DNA from: Paraburkholderia gardini
GTDB taxonomy: Bacteria > Pseudomonadota > Gammaproteobacteria > Burkholderiales > Burkholderiaceae
Reading direction: 5' to 3'
Length of the DNA stretch: 64,000 nt
Assembly: GCF_907164575.1 (NCBI RefSeq)
Contig: NZ_CAJQYY010000019.1
Location: 1-64,000, forward strand
Each line of letters starts with the position of its first letter. Within the stretch, counting starts at the first letter, position 1. This document shows positions 35,914-46,351 of this stretch, piece by piece. The position numbers and the translations under genes were made by a program. The notes below the pieces were generated by a model. That model ran no database searches and was not told the origin of the DNA. It was given only the letters and a program-made list of their open reading frames with translations.

Positions 35914-36213
35914 ATGGCTCTGACCCTGACCGATGTGAAACGCATCGCACACCTCGCGCGGCTCGAATTGCCCGATGCCGACGCGGAGCACACGCTTGCC
36001 CAGCTCAACGATTTTTTCGGCCTCGTCGAGCAGATGCAGGCCGTCGACACCACCGGCATCGCGCCGCTCGCGCACCCGATCGAGCAGATCGAGGACGTCG
36101 CGCTGCGCCTGCGCGACGACGCCGCCACCGAGGTCGTGCGCCGCGACGAATTCCAGCGCCCGGCTCCGGCCGTGCAGGAAGGGCTGTATCTGGTGCCGAA
36201 GGTTCTCGAATAG
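35914..36213 (+). CDS. gatC: Asp/Glu-tRNA amidotransferase subunit C
   Basis: A 99-residue GatC, which stabilises the GatA-GatB interface in the amidotransferase that converts Asp-tRNA(Asn) or Glu-tRNA(Gln) to the amidated form. [20 protein letters not shown] and [16 protein letters not shown] are family segments, and [16 protein letters not shown] precedes the conserved C-terminal [10 protein letters not shown]. The ATG at 35914 is chosen because homology begins there; in-frame upstream sequence is not GatC-like. Confidence 0.95.
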   Translation: MALTLTDVKRIAHLARLELPDADAEHTLAQLNDFFGLVEQMQAVDTTGIAPLAHPIEQIEDVALRLRDDAATEVVRRDEFQRPAPAVQEGLYLVPKVLE

Positions 36214-36326
36214 GCGCTGGCCGTGCGCCCGCGTGAGGCGGGCACCCATGGCACGGCAGGCCGGCGGGCAGCCGGACGCCTTCACGACAGCGCAACGCGC
36301 TGCCGCGCTTTCCAGGAATAAACGCA

Positions 36327-37817
36327 ATGCATGAAAAAAGTTTGATCGAACTGCGCGCCGCGCTCGATGCGAAGGAATGCTCCGCCGTCGAACTCGCGCA
36401 GACGTATCTGCAACGCATCGAAGCCGCGAAGAGCCTGAACGCGTTCATCCAGGTCGATGCCGATCTGACACTGGCGCAGGCCAAAGCCGCCGACGCGCGT
36501 CTCGCCGCGGGCAACGCAGGTCCGCTGACGGGCCTGCCCATCGCGCACAAGGACGTGTTCGTGACGCGTGGCTGGCGCTCGACCGCCGGCTCGAAGATGC
36601 TCGAGAACTACCAAAGCCCGTTCGATGCGACCGTCGTCGACCGGCTGGCGCGCGCGGGCATGGTGTGCGTCGGCAAGACGAACATGGACGAATTCGCGAT
36701 GGGTTCGTCGAACGAAAACTCGCACTTCGGCCCCGTGCAGAACCCGTGGGACCGCAAGGCCGTGCCGGGCGGCTCGTCGGGCGGCTCAGCCGCGGCGGTC
36801 GCAGCGCGCCTCGCGCCCGCCGCGACGGGTACGGATACCGGCGGCTCGATCCGCCAGCCGGCGTCGTTCACGGGCATCACCGGCATCAAGCCGACGTACG
36901 GCCGCGTGTCGCGTTACGGGATGATCGCTTTTGCGTCGTCGCTGGATCAGGGCGGTCCGTTCGCGCAGACCGCGGCCGACTGCGCGACGCTGCTTACCGC
37001 AATGGGCGGCTTCGACGAGCGCGATTCCACCAGCCTCACGCGCGACGACGAAGACTACACGCGCTACCTCGGCAGCACGTGGGCCGCAGACGCAGGCGCA
37101 GCCAGGCCGCTCGCCGGCCTGCGTATCGGCCTGCCGAAGGAATACTTCGGCGCGGGTCTCGCCGATGACGTCCGCGCGTCGATCGACGCCGCGCTGAAGC
37201 AGTACGAAGCACTGGGCGCGACGCTCGTCGACGTGTCGCTGCCGAAAACCGAGCTGTCGATTCCCGTGTACTACGTGATCGCGCCGGCGGAAGCGTCGTC
37301 GAACCTGTCGCGTTTCGATGGCGTGCGTTACGGCCATCGCGCGGCGCAGTATCGCGACCTGCTCGACATGTACAAGAAGTCGCGCGCCGAAGGGTTCGGT
37401 CCGGAAGTGAAGCGCCGCATTCTGGTCGGCACGTACGTGCTGTCGCACGGTTACTACGACGCGTACTACCTGCAGGCCCAGAAGATCCGCCGCATCATCG
37501 CGCAGGACTTCCAGGAAGCGTTCAAACAGTGCGACGTGATCATGGGCCCGGTGTCGCCGTCGGTCGCGTGGGATCTCGGCGCGAAGGGCGACGATCCGGT
37601 GCAGATGTACCTCGCGGACATCTACACGCTGTCGGTGAGCCTCGCGGGGCTGCCCGGCATGAGCGTGCCGTGCGGTTTCGGCACGGGCGCGAATGCAGCG
37701 CGTCCGGTCGGTCTGCAGATCATCGGCAACTATTTCAGCGAAGCCCGCATGTTGCAGATCGCCGACGCGTTCCAGCGCGCGACCGGCTGGCATCGTCAAA
37801 CCCCGGCAGGAGTGTGA
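36327..37817 (+). CDS. gatA: Asp/Glu-tRNA amidotransferase subunit A
   Basis: A 496-residue amidase-signature enzyme that hydrolyses glutamine to supply ammonia to GatB. The Ser-cisSer-Lys triad lies in [12 protein letters not shown] (Lys), [15 protein letters not shown] and [14 protein letters not shown]. The C-terminal part [12 protein letters not shown] is also conserved. Length is normal. It starts 113 bp after gatC and ends 4 bp before gatB, so it is co-transcribed. Confidence 0.97.
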   Translation: MHEKSLIELRAALDAKECSAVELAQTYLQRIEAAKSLNAFIQVDADLTLAQAKAADARLAAGNAGPLTGLPIAHKDVFVTRGWRSTAGSKMLENYQSPFDATVVDRLARAGMVCVGKTNMDEFAMGSSNENSHFGPVQNPWDRKAVPGGSSGGSAAAVAARLAPAATGTDTGGSIRQPASFTGITGIKPTYGRVSRYGMIAFASSLDQGGPFAQTAADCATLLTAMGGFDERDSTSLTRDDEDYTRYLGSTWAADAGAARPLAGLRIGLPKEYFGAGLADDVRASIDAALKQYEALGATLVDVSLPKTELSIPVYYVIAPAEASSNLSRFDGVRYGHRAAQYRDLLDMYKKSRAEGFGPEVKRRILVGTYVLSHGYYDAYYLQAQKIRRIIAQDFQEAFKQCDVIMGPVSPSVAWDLGAKGDDPVQMYLADIYTLSVSLAGLPGMSVPCGFGTGANAARPVGLQIIGNYFSEARMLQIADAFQRATGWHRQTPAGV

Positions 37818-37821
37818 ATCC

Positions 37822-39297
37822 ATGACCACGCAATGGGAAGTCGTTATCGGTCTTGAGACGCACGCGCAGTTGTCGACCGTCTCGAAGATTTTTTCTGCCG
37901 CATCCACGCAGTTCGGCGCCGCGCCGAACACGCAGGCCGCACCCGTCGATCTTGCGCTGCCGGGCACGCTGCCGGTGATGAACCGCGGCGCCGTCGAGCG
38001 CGCGATCCAGTTCGGTCTCGCGATTGGCGCGACGGTCGCGCCGCGCAGCATCTTCGCGCGCAAGAATTATTTCTATCCCGATCTGCCGAAGGGCTATCAG
38101 ATCAGCCAGTACGAAATTCCGGTCGTGCAGGGCGGACAGATCACGATCCAGGTGCCCGCGAATGAAAAAGCAGGCAAGCCGGCGTATGAAAAAACCGTCA
38201 ACCTGACGCGCGCCCACCTCGAGGAAGACGCGGGCAAGTCGCTGCACGAAGATTTTGCCGGCATGACGGGCATCGATCTGAATCGTGCCGGCACGCCGCT
38301 GCTCGAAATCGTCACCGAGCCGGAAATGCGCAGCGCCGCCGAAGCGGTCGCATACGCGAAAACGCTGCACACGCTCGTCGTGTGGCTGGGCATCTGCGAC
38401 GGCAACATGCAGGAAGGCTCGTTCCGTTGCGACGCGAACGTGTCGGTGCGTCCGGTCGGTCAGGAGAAGTTCGGCACGCGCGCCGAGATCAAGAACCTGA
38501 ACTCGTTCCGCTTCCTCGAAGAAGCGATCCAGTACGAAGTGCGCCGCCAGATCGAGCTGATCGAAGACGGCGGCACGGTGGTGCAGGAAACGCGTCTGTA
38601 CGATCCGGACAAGCGCGAAACGCGTTCGATGCGCAGCAAGGAAGACGCGCACGATTACCGCTATTTCCCCGACCCCGACCTGATGCCGCTGATGATCGAC
38701 GCAGCGTGGATCGAGCGTGTGAAGCGCACCCTGCCGGAGTTGCCGGAAGCAATCCAGGCGCGCTTTGTCGAGCAATACGGTCTCACGCCGTATGACGCCG
38801 GTGTGCTGACGTCGAGCAAGGCGAGCGCCGCGTACTACGAGGCGCTCGTCGCGAAACTCGGCGCGGCGCAGGCGAAGGTCGCGGCGAACTGGCTGAACGG
38901 CGAAGTGTCGTCGCAGCTGAACCGCGAAGGGCTCGACATCGCACAAAGCCCTGTTTCGGCCGCGCAGCTCGCGCTGCTGCTGCAACGCATCGCCGACGGC
39001 ACGATTTCCAACAAGATCGCGAAGGAAATCTTCCTCGCGATCTGGGAAGAAAAAGCCACCGACGAAGCCGCCGCGGATCGCATCATCGAAGCAAAGGGCC
39101 TCAAGCAGATTTCGGACGTTGGCGCGCTCGAAGCGATCATCGACGAAGTCCTCGCCGCGAACGCGAAGTCGGTTGAGGAATTCCGCGCCGGTAAGGAAAA
39201 GGCGTTCAACGCGCTGATCGGTCAGGCGATGAAAGCCACGAAGGGCAAGGCCAATCCGCAACAGGTCAACGATCTGCTGAAGAAGAAGCTGGGCTGA
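37822..39297 (+). CDS. gatB: Asp/Glu-tRNA amidotransferase subunit B
   Basis: A 491-residue GatB, which phosphorylates and then amidates the misacylated tRNA. The N-terminal cradle domain starts [15 protein letters not shown] and includes [19 protein letters not shown] and the metal/ATP region [19 protein letters not shown]. The C-terminal helical and YqeY-like tail (about 330-491) binds tRNA. The ATG at 37822 is four bases after gatA. This completes gatCAB, implying that Asn-tRNA and/or Gln-tRNA are made by transamidation in this organism. Confidence 0.97.
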   Translation: MTTQWEVVIGLETHAQLSTVSKIFSAASTQFGAAPNTQAAPVDLALPGTLPVMNRGAVERAIQFGLAIGATVAPRSIFARKNYFYPDLPKGYQISQYEIPVVQGGQITIQVPANEKAGKPAYEKTVNLTRAHLEEDAGKSLHEDFAGMTGIDLNRAGTPLLEIVTEPEMRSAAEAVAYAKTLHTLVVWLGICDGNMQEGSFRCDANVSVRPVGQEKFGTRAEIKNLNSFRFLEEAIQYEVRRQIELIEDGGTVVQETRLYDPDKRETRSMRSKEDAHDYRYFPDPDLMPLMIDAAWIERVKRTLPELPEAIQARFVEQYGLTPYDAGVLTSSKASAAYYEALVAKLGAAQAKVAANWLNGEVSSQLNREGLDIAQSPVSAAQLALLLQRIADGTISNKIAKEIFLAIWEEKATDEAAADRIIEAKGLKQISDVGALEAIIDEVLAANAKSVEEFRAGKEKAFNALIGQAMKATKGKANPQQVNDLLKKKLG

Positions 39298-39440
39298 TCT
39301 GAAGTAAAGGTGTCGCGGGGGCGTTTCATGCAGTCGGGAAACGCCGCCGGTCATGACGGGCTGTTGCCGGACGAAGGTTGAGGCAGCGGCCCGTTTCCTT
39401 TTGTCGACGCCCAATCGACGTCGTCAGCAAAGAGATCCAC

Positions 39441-40280
39441 ATGGCAAAAAAACCTGAACTGGATGATTTTCGCGTTCCGTTTTTCGACGATAAGGGCAAG
39501 CCGGCGAAGTTCTCGCCTGGCGAGTTCGATCCCGGCGCGAAGCCCTTTTCGAGCGGCACGAAAGAAGGCGACCGCGAGCGTCTCGCGGTAATCGGCGCGC
39601 TGCTCGACGGCCTGCAGGAGCGTTTGCACGCGCAGCGCGTTCGACGCGTCCTGCTCGTGCTGCAGGGCATGGACACGAGTGGCAAGGACGGCACGATCCG
39701 CGCGGTTTTTCGCGAGGTCGATCCGCTTGGGCTGCGCATCGTGCCGTTCAAGGCGCCGACGCCCGTCGAAGCGGCGCATGATTTTCTGTGGCGCGTCCAC
39801 GCGCAGGCGCCGGCTGCCGGCGAGCTGACGATCTTCAACCGCAGCCATTACGAAGACGTACTGGTGCCCGCGGTGCTTGGCGACATCGACGCCGACGAAT
39901 GCGCGCGCCGCTATCGACACATCCGCGAATTCGAAGCGCTGCTTGCCGACAGCGGCACGACCCTCATCAAATGCATGCTGCACATTTCGAAGGACGAGCA
40001 GAAGAAGCGCCTGCAGGCGCGCATCGACGATCCGACGAAGCACTGGAAATTCGATGTCGCTGATCTCGATGCACGCAAGTTGTGGGACAAATACCAGAAC
40101 GCCTATCAGGACGCGCTCGCCGCGACCTCGACTGACTACGCGCCGTGGTACGTGATTCCGGCCGATTCGAAGACGCACCGCAACCTGATGATCGCCGAGC
40201 TGCTGTTGCGCGCGTTCGAAGGATTGAAGCTTGAGTTTCCGCCGGCCAAAGACTCGCTGAAGGGCCTGAAAATCGAATGA
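39441..40280 (+). CDS. PPK2-family polyphosphate:nucleotide phosphotransferase
   Basis: A 279-residue polyphosphate kinase 2-type enzyme that transfers phosphate between polyphosphate and a nucleoside mono- or diphosphate. The P-loop-like Walker A is LQGMDTSGKDGTI (about 75-87). The second conserved segment is FNRSHYEDVLVPAV (about 135-148) and the lid region HISKDEQKKRLQARIDDP follows. A single PPK2 domain and the YAPWYVIPADSKTHRNLM stretch fit class I or III enzymes; preferred nucleotide cannot be assigned. It starts at the ATG at 39441; an in-frame start 63 bp upstream lacks homology. It is separate from gatB and xth. Confidence 0.9.
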   Translation: MAKKPELDDFRVPFFDDKGKPAKFSPGEFDPGAKPFSSGTKEGDRERLAVIGALLDGLQERLHAQRVRRVLLVLQGMDTSGKDGTIRAVFREVDPLGLRIVPFKAPTPVEAAHDFLWRVHAQAPAAGELTIFNRSHYEDVLVPAVLGDIDADECARRYRHIREFEALLADSGTTLIKCMLHISKDEQKKRLQARIDDPTKHWKFDVADLDARKLWDKYQNAYQDALAATSTDYAPWYVIPADSKTHRNLMIAELLLRAFEGLKLEFPPAKDSLKGLKIE

Positions 40281-40329
40281 CGCCAGTTTTAGCCGGCGTG
40301 CTGCCAACCATCAAACAAAAGGAAACGAC

Positions 40330-41103
40330 ATGTTGCGTGTGATTACCGCCAATCTCAACGGCATCCGCTCGGCGGCCAAAAAAGGTTTCTTCGACTGGTT
40401 CCGCGACCAGAACGCCGATGTGCTCTGCGTGCAGGAAATCAAGTGCTCGCAGGACGACATGACGCCTGAATTTCTCGCGCCGCACGGCTACACGGGCTAC
40501 TTCCAGCACGCGGTGAAAAAGGGCTACAGCGGCGCGGGCGTGTACACGCGCGTCGAACCGGACGAAGTCGTGATCGGTTTCGGCAGCGAAGAGTTCGACG
40601 CCGAAGGGCGTTATGTCGAAGTGCGTTTCGGCAATCTGTCGGTGATTTCTGTGTATGTGCCGTCGGGGTCGAGCGGCGAGGAGCGGCAACTGGCGAAATA
40701 CCGCTTCATGGACGTGTTCATGCCGCACCTCGACGCATTGCGCCAGGAGCGCGAAGTGATCGTGTGCGGCGACGTGAACATCGTGCACAAGGAAATCGAC
40801 ATCAAGAACTGGAAGGGCAACCAGAAGAATTCAGGCTGCCTGCCGGAGGAGCGCGCGTGGCTCACGAAGCTGTTCGACGAAGTGGGCTACGTCGACGTGT
40901 TTCGCACGCTCGATCCGCGCCCGGAGCAGTACACGTGGTGGAGCAATCGCGGTCAGGCGTATGCGAAGAACGTGGGGTGGCGGATCGACTATCAGATCGC
41001 GACGCCGGGCATTGCCGGCCGGGCGAAGCGCACGGAGGTGTTCCGCGACATCAAGTTCAGCGACCACGCGCCGCTGACTGTCGATTACGATCGTCCGGCC
41101 TGA
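40330..41103 (+). CDS. xth: Exodeoxyribonuclease III
   Basis: A 257-residue class II AP endonuclease/exonuclease III of base-excision repair. Mg-binding and catalytic motifs are ITANLNGIRSAAKKGFFDW, LCVQEIKC (metal Glu), GDVNIVHKEIDIKN (catalytic Asp and Asn) and IKFSDHAPLTVDYD (terminal Asp-His pair). Length matches E. coli XthA (268). It lies 49 bp after the PPK2 gene on the same strand. Confidence 0.96.
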   Translation: MLRVITANLNGIRSAAKKGFFDWFRDQNADVLCVQEIKCSQDDMTPEFLAPHGYTGYFQHAVKKGYSGAGVYTRVEPDEVVIGFGSEEFDAEGRYVEVRFGNLSVISVYVPSGSSGEERQLAKYRFMDVFMPHLDALRQEREVIVCGDVNIVHKEIDIKNWKGNQKNSGCLPEERAWLTKLFDEVGYVDVFRTLDPRPEQYTWWSNRGQAYAKNVGWRIDYQIATPGIAGRAKRTEVFRDIKFSDHAPLTVDYDRPA

Positions 41104-41127
41104 CGTATCGGGAGGCGGTAACGCGTT

Positions 41128-42198
41128 TTATTCGGTCGCGAATTTGTGCTTCGGGCGGCCGATGCCGGCGTAATCCGGCAATGCGTCGACTGTTTTGCCG
41201 ATCGCCTTCGCGTAGAGCGGCAGCATGTCGGGCAGGCGTTTCATGATGTCGGCGCGCCGCGCCGGCGTATACGGATGCACGTAGATGAAGCCCTGCTCGC
41301 GGTTTTTGCGCGTTGCTGCCGCGAGCTTGTCCCATAGTGTGATGGCGGCGCGCGGATCGAAACCCGCGCGTGACGCGATGTCGCTGCCGATCACGTCGGC
41401 CTCGGTTTCGTCCGTGCTCTCGTATTTCATTTCGAGCAGTTGCGTGCCGATGCCAAGCGGCGCTTCACCAAGATCGGCCAGGCCGAAGAGCTGCGGGATC
41501 GGCCCGGAACTGAGCTGCGCGGCCTGCTGTTCGCCGAGCCGCTCGCGCGCGTGTTCGCGCAGTGCGTGCGCGATTTCGTGGCCGAGCAGCATGCCAAGCT
41601 CGTTGTCGTTCAGGCGCACGCGGTCCAGCAGGCCGCCATACACCACCACCTTGCCGCCCGGCAGACAGTACATCCGGATATCCGGTGACTTCACGACCGC
41701 GACATCCCACTTCCAGTTTTTCGCGCGCTCGTTCCACTTCAGCGAGAACGGAATCAGTTGATCCATGGTCGTGCGCACGCGTTTGACGCGAGCGTCCGTC
41801 GCGGGATAGAGCTTGTTGGCGTGGCTGGCGCCGCGCGCGATTTCGTCGAATTCGGCCGACGCCTGCGATTCGAGCATCGCCGACGGAATCAGATTGCGGA
41901 ACACCGCCGGACTGCCGCCGAAACGGATCGACTGGCTCGGGCCGTATACGCTTTGGTGACTGGAGGGGGCCGTAGCGCCCGGCGCTGAAGCGCTGGAAGC
42001 GCCGGTTGCAGCGGAAGCGCCCGAAACCGGCGTCGTGGCCACGGCTGCCCTTGACGCGGGCGCGCTGGCCGCGTCCGCTGCGCTGACGGTTGCGTTGGCG
42101 GGCGCATCGGCGGCGAGCGCCTGATGCGCCGGAAACAGCGTCAGACCCGCGCTCACGCAGACGCCCACGCGCGCCGCGAATGCGGTGCGTCGGAACAT
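41128..42198 (-). CDS. M48-family zinc metalloprotease, exported
   Basis: A 356-residue peptidase with an N-terminal signal peptide (VGVCVSAGLTLFPAHQALA, cleavage about residue 29). A Ser/Ala/Thr-rich linker of about 60 residues follows, then the M48 domain: zinc motif HEIAH in MLLGHEIAHALREHA (His, Glu, His) and the third ligand Glu in STDETEADVIGSDIA. The layout is like BepA/LoiP-type periplasmic proteases involved in outer-membrane quality control, but without TPR repeats it is nearer to LoiP. The ATG at 42198 begins a good signal peptide. Downstream neighbour of ampG on the same strand. Confidence 0.88.
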   Translation of the reverse strand: MFRRTAFAARVGVCVSAGLTLFPAHQALAADAPANATVSAADAASAPASRAAVATTPVSGASAATGASSASAPGATAPSSHQSVYGPSQSIRFGGSPAVFRNLIPSAMLESQASAEFDEIARGASHANKLYPATDARVKRVRTTMDQLIPFSLKWNERAKNWKWDVAVVKSPDIRMYCLPGGKVVVYGGLLDRVRLNDNELGMLLGHEIAHALREHARERLGEQQAAQLSSGPIPQLFGLADLGEAPLGIGTQLLEMKYESTDETEADVIGSDIASRAGFDPRAAITLWDKLAAATRKNREQGFIYVHPYTPARRADIMKRLPDMLPLYAKAIGKTVDALPDYAGIGRPKHKFATE

Positions 42199-42221
42199 CG
42201 TGAGCAGCGGGGCGGACGCGA

Positions 42222-43616
42222 TCACGACTGCGTTCTCCAGGGAGCGATCCGGAACAAAAGTAACATGCCGGGCACGGCGAGCGCCGTACACACGATGAAG
42301 TACGTGAACCAGCCGATCTCGGCGACCACATAACCGCTGGCCGCCGAAGCCAGAGTGCGCGGCACCGAGGCGAGGCTCGTGAAGAGCGCGAACTGGGTGG
42401 CGGTATAGCGTGGATCGGTAGTGCTGGCGATATACGCGGTGAAGGCCGCCAGCGTCAGGCCGGTCGCGAAGGTTTCGAAGCCATAGACGAGCGCGAGCGC
42501 GACCAGACGCGGATCGAGCTGGACGGTCCAGTCGATGCCGACCCACGACAACAGCTTCGTTGTGCCCTGACCCGTCGTCACGGCGAAATCGTAGATCGCG
42601 GCCAGCGCGTGCGACGCGGGGCCAAGCTGCGCAAGCCACGCAAAGCCGAGCGTCGACACCATCTGCAGCAGGCCGAAGATCCACAGGCCGCGGCCGATGC
42701 CGATCTTCATCAGCCACACGCCGCCGACAATGCCACCCGCCAGGCTCGCGCCGAACGCGGTCGTCTTCGCGATCACGCCGATCTGCGTGCGCGAAAAGCC
42801 GATATCGAGGAAGAACGACGTGGACAGCGTGGTCGCCATGACGTCGCCGAGCTTGTACAGGAAGATGAAGCCGAGCACGAACAGCGCGCCTTTCCAGCCA
42901 TCACGCAGGATGAATTCGCGAAATGGCAGCACGATCGCGTCGCGCAGGTTCTTCGGCGGCGCGCCGTGTACTTCGGGCTCGCTGACGAGCAGGGCCATTA
43001 CCATCCCCGGCAGCATGAACGCCGCGGTGACGATAAAGACGGTGGTCCACGGCAGATGGTCCGACAGGATCAGCGCGAGCGAACCCGGCACCAGCGCCGC
43101 GATCTTGTATGCGTTCACGTGGACGGCGTTGCCGAGACCCTGCTGCGTATCAGTCAACAGTTCGCGCCGGTAGGCGTCGATCGCGATGTCCTGGCTCGCG
43201 CCGAAGAACGCGACCAGCGCGGTCAGCGCGGCAACCGTCCAGATCGAGTCGCGCGGCGACACGAAGCCGAGCATCGCGATCGCGCCCGCGACCAGAATCT
43301 GCGTGACGAGCATCCAGCCGCGCCGCCTGCCCGGGCGCCAGCCCGGCAGATGCGGCAGATAACGGTCCATCAGCGGCGCCCAGACGAATTTCCACGTGTA
43401 CGGAAACTGGATCAGCGCGAAGAGGCCGATTTCCTTCAGGTTGACGCCTTCGGAGCGCAACCAGGCCTGGACAAGATAGACGAGCGTGAAAAGCGGCAAC
43501 CCCGACGTAAAGCCGAGGAAGACGCATATCAGCATGTGTCGGTTGAAAAACGCACGCCAGCCGGGGTGGTCTTCGTGAGCGGAAAGTGCAGGCGCCTCGT
43601 GTGGCGGGTTCGACAT
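42222..43616 (-). CDS. ampG: AmpG-family muropeptide MFS transporter
   Basis: A 464-residue inner-membrane transporter with 12-14 predicted helices. The AmpG pattern is clear: GFTSGLPLFTLVYLVQAWLR, LIQFPYTWKFVWAPLMDRYL, GASQDIAIDAYRRELLTD and the second-half KLGDVMATTLSTSFFLDIG. AmpG imports GlcNAc-anhydro-muropeptides released by cell-wall turnover into the cytosol for recycling, and thus influences AmpC beta-lactamase induction where AmpR exists. It lies 23 bp upstream of the M48 gene and 14 bp after metW. Confidence 0.92.
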   Translation of the reverse strand: MSNPPHEAPALSAHEDHPGWRAFFNRHMLICVFLGFTSGLPLFTLVYLVQAWLRSEGVNLKEIGLFALIQFPYTWKFVWAPLMDRYLPHLPGWRPGRRRGWMLVTQILVAGAIAMLGFVSPRDSIWTVAALTALVAFFGASQDIAIDAYRRELLTDTQQGLGNAVHVNAYKIAALVPGSLALILSDHLPWTTVFIVTAAFMLPGMVMALLVSEPEVHGAPPKNLRDAIVLPFREFILRDGWKGALFVLGFIFLYKLGDVMATTLSTSFFLDIGFSRTQIGVIAKTTAFGASLAGGIVGGVWLMKIGIGRGLWIFGLLQMVSTLGFAWLAQLGPASHALAAIYDFAVTTGQGTTKLLSWVGIDWTVQLDPRLVALALVYGFETFATGLTLAAFTAYIASTTDPRYTATQFALFTSLASVPRTLASAASGYVVAEIGWFTYFIVCTALAVPGMLLLFRIAPWRTQS

Positions 43617-43630
43617 GTGGATAGTCTGCG

Positions 43631-44239
43631 TTAGCTTTTCTTGACCCGATAGACCGCAAGACTACCACGCCAGTTCTCGCCCCAACGGACCGCCTGGCCG
43701 CCGTGCAGCACCACGCGGTCGAGGATTTCGATGCCGGCTTCCGGCGCGAGCGCCTCGAAATCCTTGATCGTCAGGACGCGCACGTTCGGCGTGTTGTGCC
43801 ACTGGAACGGCAGCGATTTCGAAACGGGCATCCGACCCTGCAACACCGAGAGCCGGTGCGACCAGTAGCCGAAGTTCGGAAACGACACGATGCATTCCTT
43901 CCCGACGCGTACCGTCTCGCGCAGGATCGCGGCGGTCTGGTGAATCGTCTGGAGCGTCTGCGACAGGATCGCGAAATCGAAACTGCCGTCCTCGAACAGG
44001 CGCAGGCCGTCCTCCAGATTCTGCTGGATCACGTTGATGCCGTTTTTCGCCGATGCGAGCACACCGGCGTCGTTGATCTCGATGCCGTAACCGGAAACGT
44101 CCAGTTCTTCGGTCAGCAGCGACAGCAGCGAGCCGTCGCCGCAGCCGAGATCGAGCACCGTCGAGCGCGGCTCGACCCAGCGGGCGATCGCGCGGAAGTC
44201 GGGCCGTGTCGCAAGATAATCGAGCGCGCGCTGGTTCAT
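43631..44239 (-). CDS. metW: Methionine biosynthesis protein MetW
   Basis: A 202-residue SAM-dependent methyltransferase-fold protein. SAM motif I is [17 protein letters not shown] (about 29-45), and [20 protein letters not shown] and [20 protein letters not shown] are typical of MetW. In this group MetW is needed together with MetX for homoserine acylation. It starts within the metX stop (ATGA), so the two are translationally coupled. Confidence 0.94.
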   Translation of the reverse strand: MNQRALDYLATRPDFRAIARWVEPRSTVLDLGCGDGSLLSLLTEELDVSGYGIEINDAGVLASAKNGINVIQQNLEDGLRLFEDGSFDFAILSQTLQTIHQTAAILRETVRVGKECIVSFPNFGYWSHRLSVLQGRMPVSKSLPFQWHNTPNVRVLTIKDFEALAPEAGIEILDRVVLHGGQAVRWGENWRGSLAVYRVKKS

Positions 44240-45381
44240 GCGTTCACCTCGGTGGCAATGCGTTCGTAGTAGGCGCGCATCAGGTTGTGATAGCGGGCGT
44301 CGTCGAGCAGGAAGGCGTCGTGCCCGTGCGGCGCGTCGATTTCGGCGTACGTCACCGTGCGTTTGTGATCGAGCAGCGCCTTGACCAGTTCGCGCGAACG
44401 CGCGGGCGCGAAACGCCAGTCCGTCGAGAAACTCGCGATCAGGTATTTCGCCGTGGTGTGCGCGAGCGCGGCGGTCAGGTCGCCATCGAACGCTTTCGCC
44501 GGATCGAAGTAGTCGAGCGCGCGCGTGATCAGCAGATACGTGTTCGCGTCGAAGTAGTCGGCGAATTTGTCGCCCTGATACCGCAGATACGACTCCACTT
44601 CGAACTCGACGTCGAAATTGAAGTTGTAGGCGTCGTGCGCGCCTTCGGCCCGGCGCAACGCACGGCCGAACCTGGCGGCCATGTCGTCGTCGGAGAGATA
44701 CGTGATGTGGCCGATCATCCGCGCGACCCGCAGGCCACGCTTCGGCTTCACGTTGTGCGCGTAATAGTTGCCGCCGTGGAAGTCCGGGTCCGACAGGATC
44801 GCCGAGCGCGCCACTTCGTTGAACGCGATGTTCTGCGCGGAGAGCTTCGGCGTCGATGCCACCACGATGCAGTGCGCGACACGCTCCGGGTACATCATGC
44901 TCCACGCCAGCGCCTGCATGCCGCCGAGGCTGCCGCCCATCACGGCTGCAAAGCGCTCGATGCCGAAGATGTCGGCGAGGCGCGCCTGCGCGTTCACCCA
45001 GTCCTCGACGGTGACGACCGGAAAACTCGCGCCGTATGGCTGCTGCGTCGACGGATCGATGCTCATCGGGCCCGTCGAGCCGAAACACGAGCCGAGATTG
45101 TTCACGCCGATCACGAAGAAGCGGTTCGTATCGAGCGGCTTGCCTGGGCCGACCATGTTGTCCCACCAGCCGACGTCCTTCGGATCATCCGCGTAGACGC
45201 CCGCGACGTGATGCGACGCGTTGAGCGCGTGACAGACGAGCACCGCGTTGCTGCGCGCGGCGTTGAGCGTGCCGTAGGTTTCGACGATCAGGTCGTAACC
45301 GGCGAGCGAGCTGCCGTTCTGCATGAGCAGCGGCTCGGGGAAATGCATTTTCTGGGGAGCGACGATGCCGATCGATTCCAT
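44236..45381 (-). CDS. metX: Homoserine O-acyltransferase MetX
   Basis: A 381-residue alpha/beta-hydrolase-fold enzyme that acylates homoserine, the first dedicated methionine step. The nucleophile is Ser151 in [14 protein letters not shown], with the conserved Asp and His in the C-terminal part (the His within [13 protein letters not shown]). MetX enzymes paired with MetW are usually succinyl-CoA users, but MetX sequences include acetyl-CoA users and the substrate is not settled here. GGCGGAATGA-type sequence precedes the ATG. First gene of metX-metW. Confidence 0.94.
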   Translation of the reverse strand: MESIGIVAPQKMHFPEPLLMQNGSSLAGYDLIVETYGTLNAARSNAVLVCHALNASHHVAGVYADDPKDVGWWDNMVGPGKPLDTNRFFVIGVNNLGSCFGSTGPMSIDPSTQQPYGASFPVVTVEDWVNAQARLADIFGIERFAAVMGGSLGGMQALAWSMMYPERVAHCIVVASTPKLSAQNIAFNEVARSAILSDPDFHGGNYYAHNVKPKRGLRVARMIGHITYLSDDDMAARFGRALRRAEGAHDAYNFNFDVEFEVESYLRYQGDKFADYFDANTYLLITRALDYFDPAKAFDGDLTAALAHTTAKYLIASFSTDWRFAPARSRELVKALLDHKRTVTYAEIDAPHGHDAFLLDDARYHNLMRAYYERIATEVNA

Positions 45382-45679
45382 TCATTCCGCCTTTTAACGA
45401 CTCTGGGCGGCTAGATGGTGTCGGCGATGCGCGAAAAGACGATATGCGCGGCTGACGACCTCTTTAGCCGCATTTGTAGTGAACCGCGGGAACCCTCCCG
45501 GCAGTTCGCGCGCCCGCAATCGAGTCAGCAAATCGGCGCGTCATTCATCCTGCATGTTCCGGTGGCCGCTATGGCAGCGAATACCGCAATCAGGCGCAAA
45601 TTATAGCGGAAAGTTCTGGAGTAGCGGCGCGCGCCGTCCTGTCGACTTCCCGAACCGGGAATGCCGCTACGTTACTGGA
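45382..45679 (-). promoter_or_regulatory. metX upstream region with TATAAT and long leader
   Basis: The 298 bp between metX and slmA contain TATAAT on the minus strand (45600-45605), without a convincing -35. Initiation there would give a leader of about 210 nt. No SAM-I or SAM-II consensus is recognised. No gene is seen. Confidence 0.4.
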
Positions 45680-46351
45680 TTACTGGAGGATGAGTAGCAA
45701 CTGCGCTTCGGCGTGTTCGCCGGGTGCGCGCGAAAAGCCGCTGCGGGCAAAGCGGTGCCAGCGTCCGATGATGTAGCTCACCAGCAGGCTTGCGCGAACG
45801 GCGGGATCGTAGTCCGCCGGCAGCGGCACGGCGGCGCTGTCGGCCTGCGTGTTGACATCCATCAATCCGAGCCGCAGGCATTGCTTCAGCGACGCCTCGA
45901 CGCGCTCCAGCATCTGGTTCACGCGTTCCGCCAGCCGTTCATGTTCGCCGACGAGCGCTTCGCCTGTCAGCACGCGCGTCATGCCGGGGTTCCTGGCGGC
46001 GAAGTTGAGCAGCATGAGCGCGATCGAGCGCGCCTGAAGCACGCCGTTTGGCTCTTTCGATACGATCTGGTTGATGAGCCCGAAAATGGATTGCTCGATG
46101 AACTCGATCAGCCCTTCGAACATCTGTGCCTTGCTGGCGAAATGCCGGTAAAGCGCCGCTTCCGAGACGCCGAGCCGCGCGGCGAGCGCCGCCGTGGTGA
46201 TTTTTTCGCTCTTGGGCGCCTCCAGCATGGCGGCGAGCGTCTGGAGGATGTGGACGCGCCGCTCGCCGGGTTTCAGGCGCGGCGCGCGGGTGCCGCTGGC
46301 GTCGTGATGTTCGTCGTTTACCGGCGGGTCAGGTCTGTCAGTCGGCTGCAT
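45680..46351 (-). CDS. slmA: Nucleoid occlusion factor SlmA (TetR family)
   Basis: A 223-residue TetR-family protein. The HTH at about 52-72 (TTAALAARLGVSEAALYRHF) is followed by SKAQMFEGLIEFIEQSIFGL and the all-helical effector-like domain. The sequence around GVSEAALYRHFASKAQMFEG is the SlmA hallmark; SlmA binds specific chromosomal sites and blocks FtsZ assembly over the nucleoid. A 25-residue charged N-terminal extension precedes the HTH. The ATG at 46351 is preceded by AAGGCGAC and overlaps the end of the HAD gene by 34 bp. Confidence 0.88.
   Translation of the reverse strand: MQPTDRPDPPVNDEHHDASGTRAPRLKPGERRVHILQTLAAMLEAPKSEKITTAALAARLGVSEAALYRHFASKAQMFEGLIEFIEQSIFGLINQIVSKEPNGVLQARSIALMLLNFAARNPGMTRVLTGEALVGEHERLAERVNQMLERVEASLKQCLRLGLMDVNTQADSAAVPLPADYDPAVRASLLVSYIIGRWHRFARSGFSRAPGEHAEAQLLLILQ

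Noticed and set aside
37735..39414. 559-codon minus-strand frame opposite gatB
   Set aside because: Shadow frame, Arg/Leu-rich, no homology.
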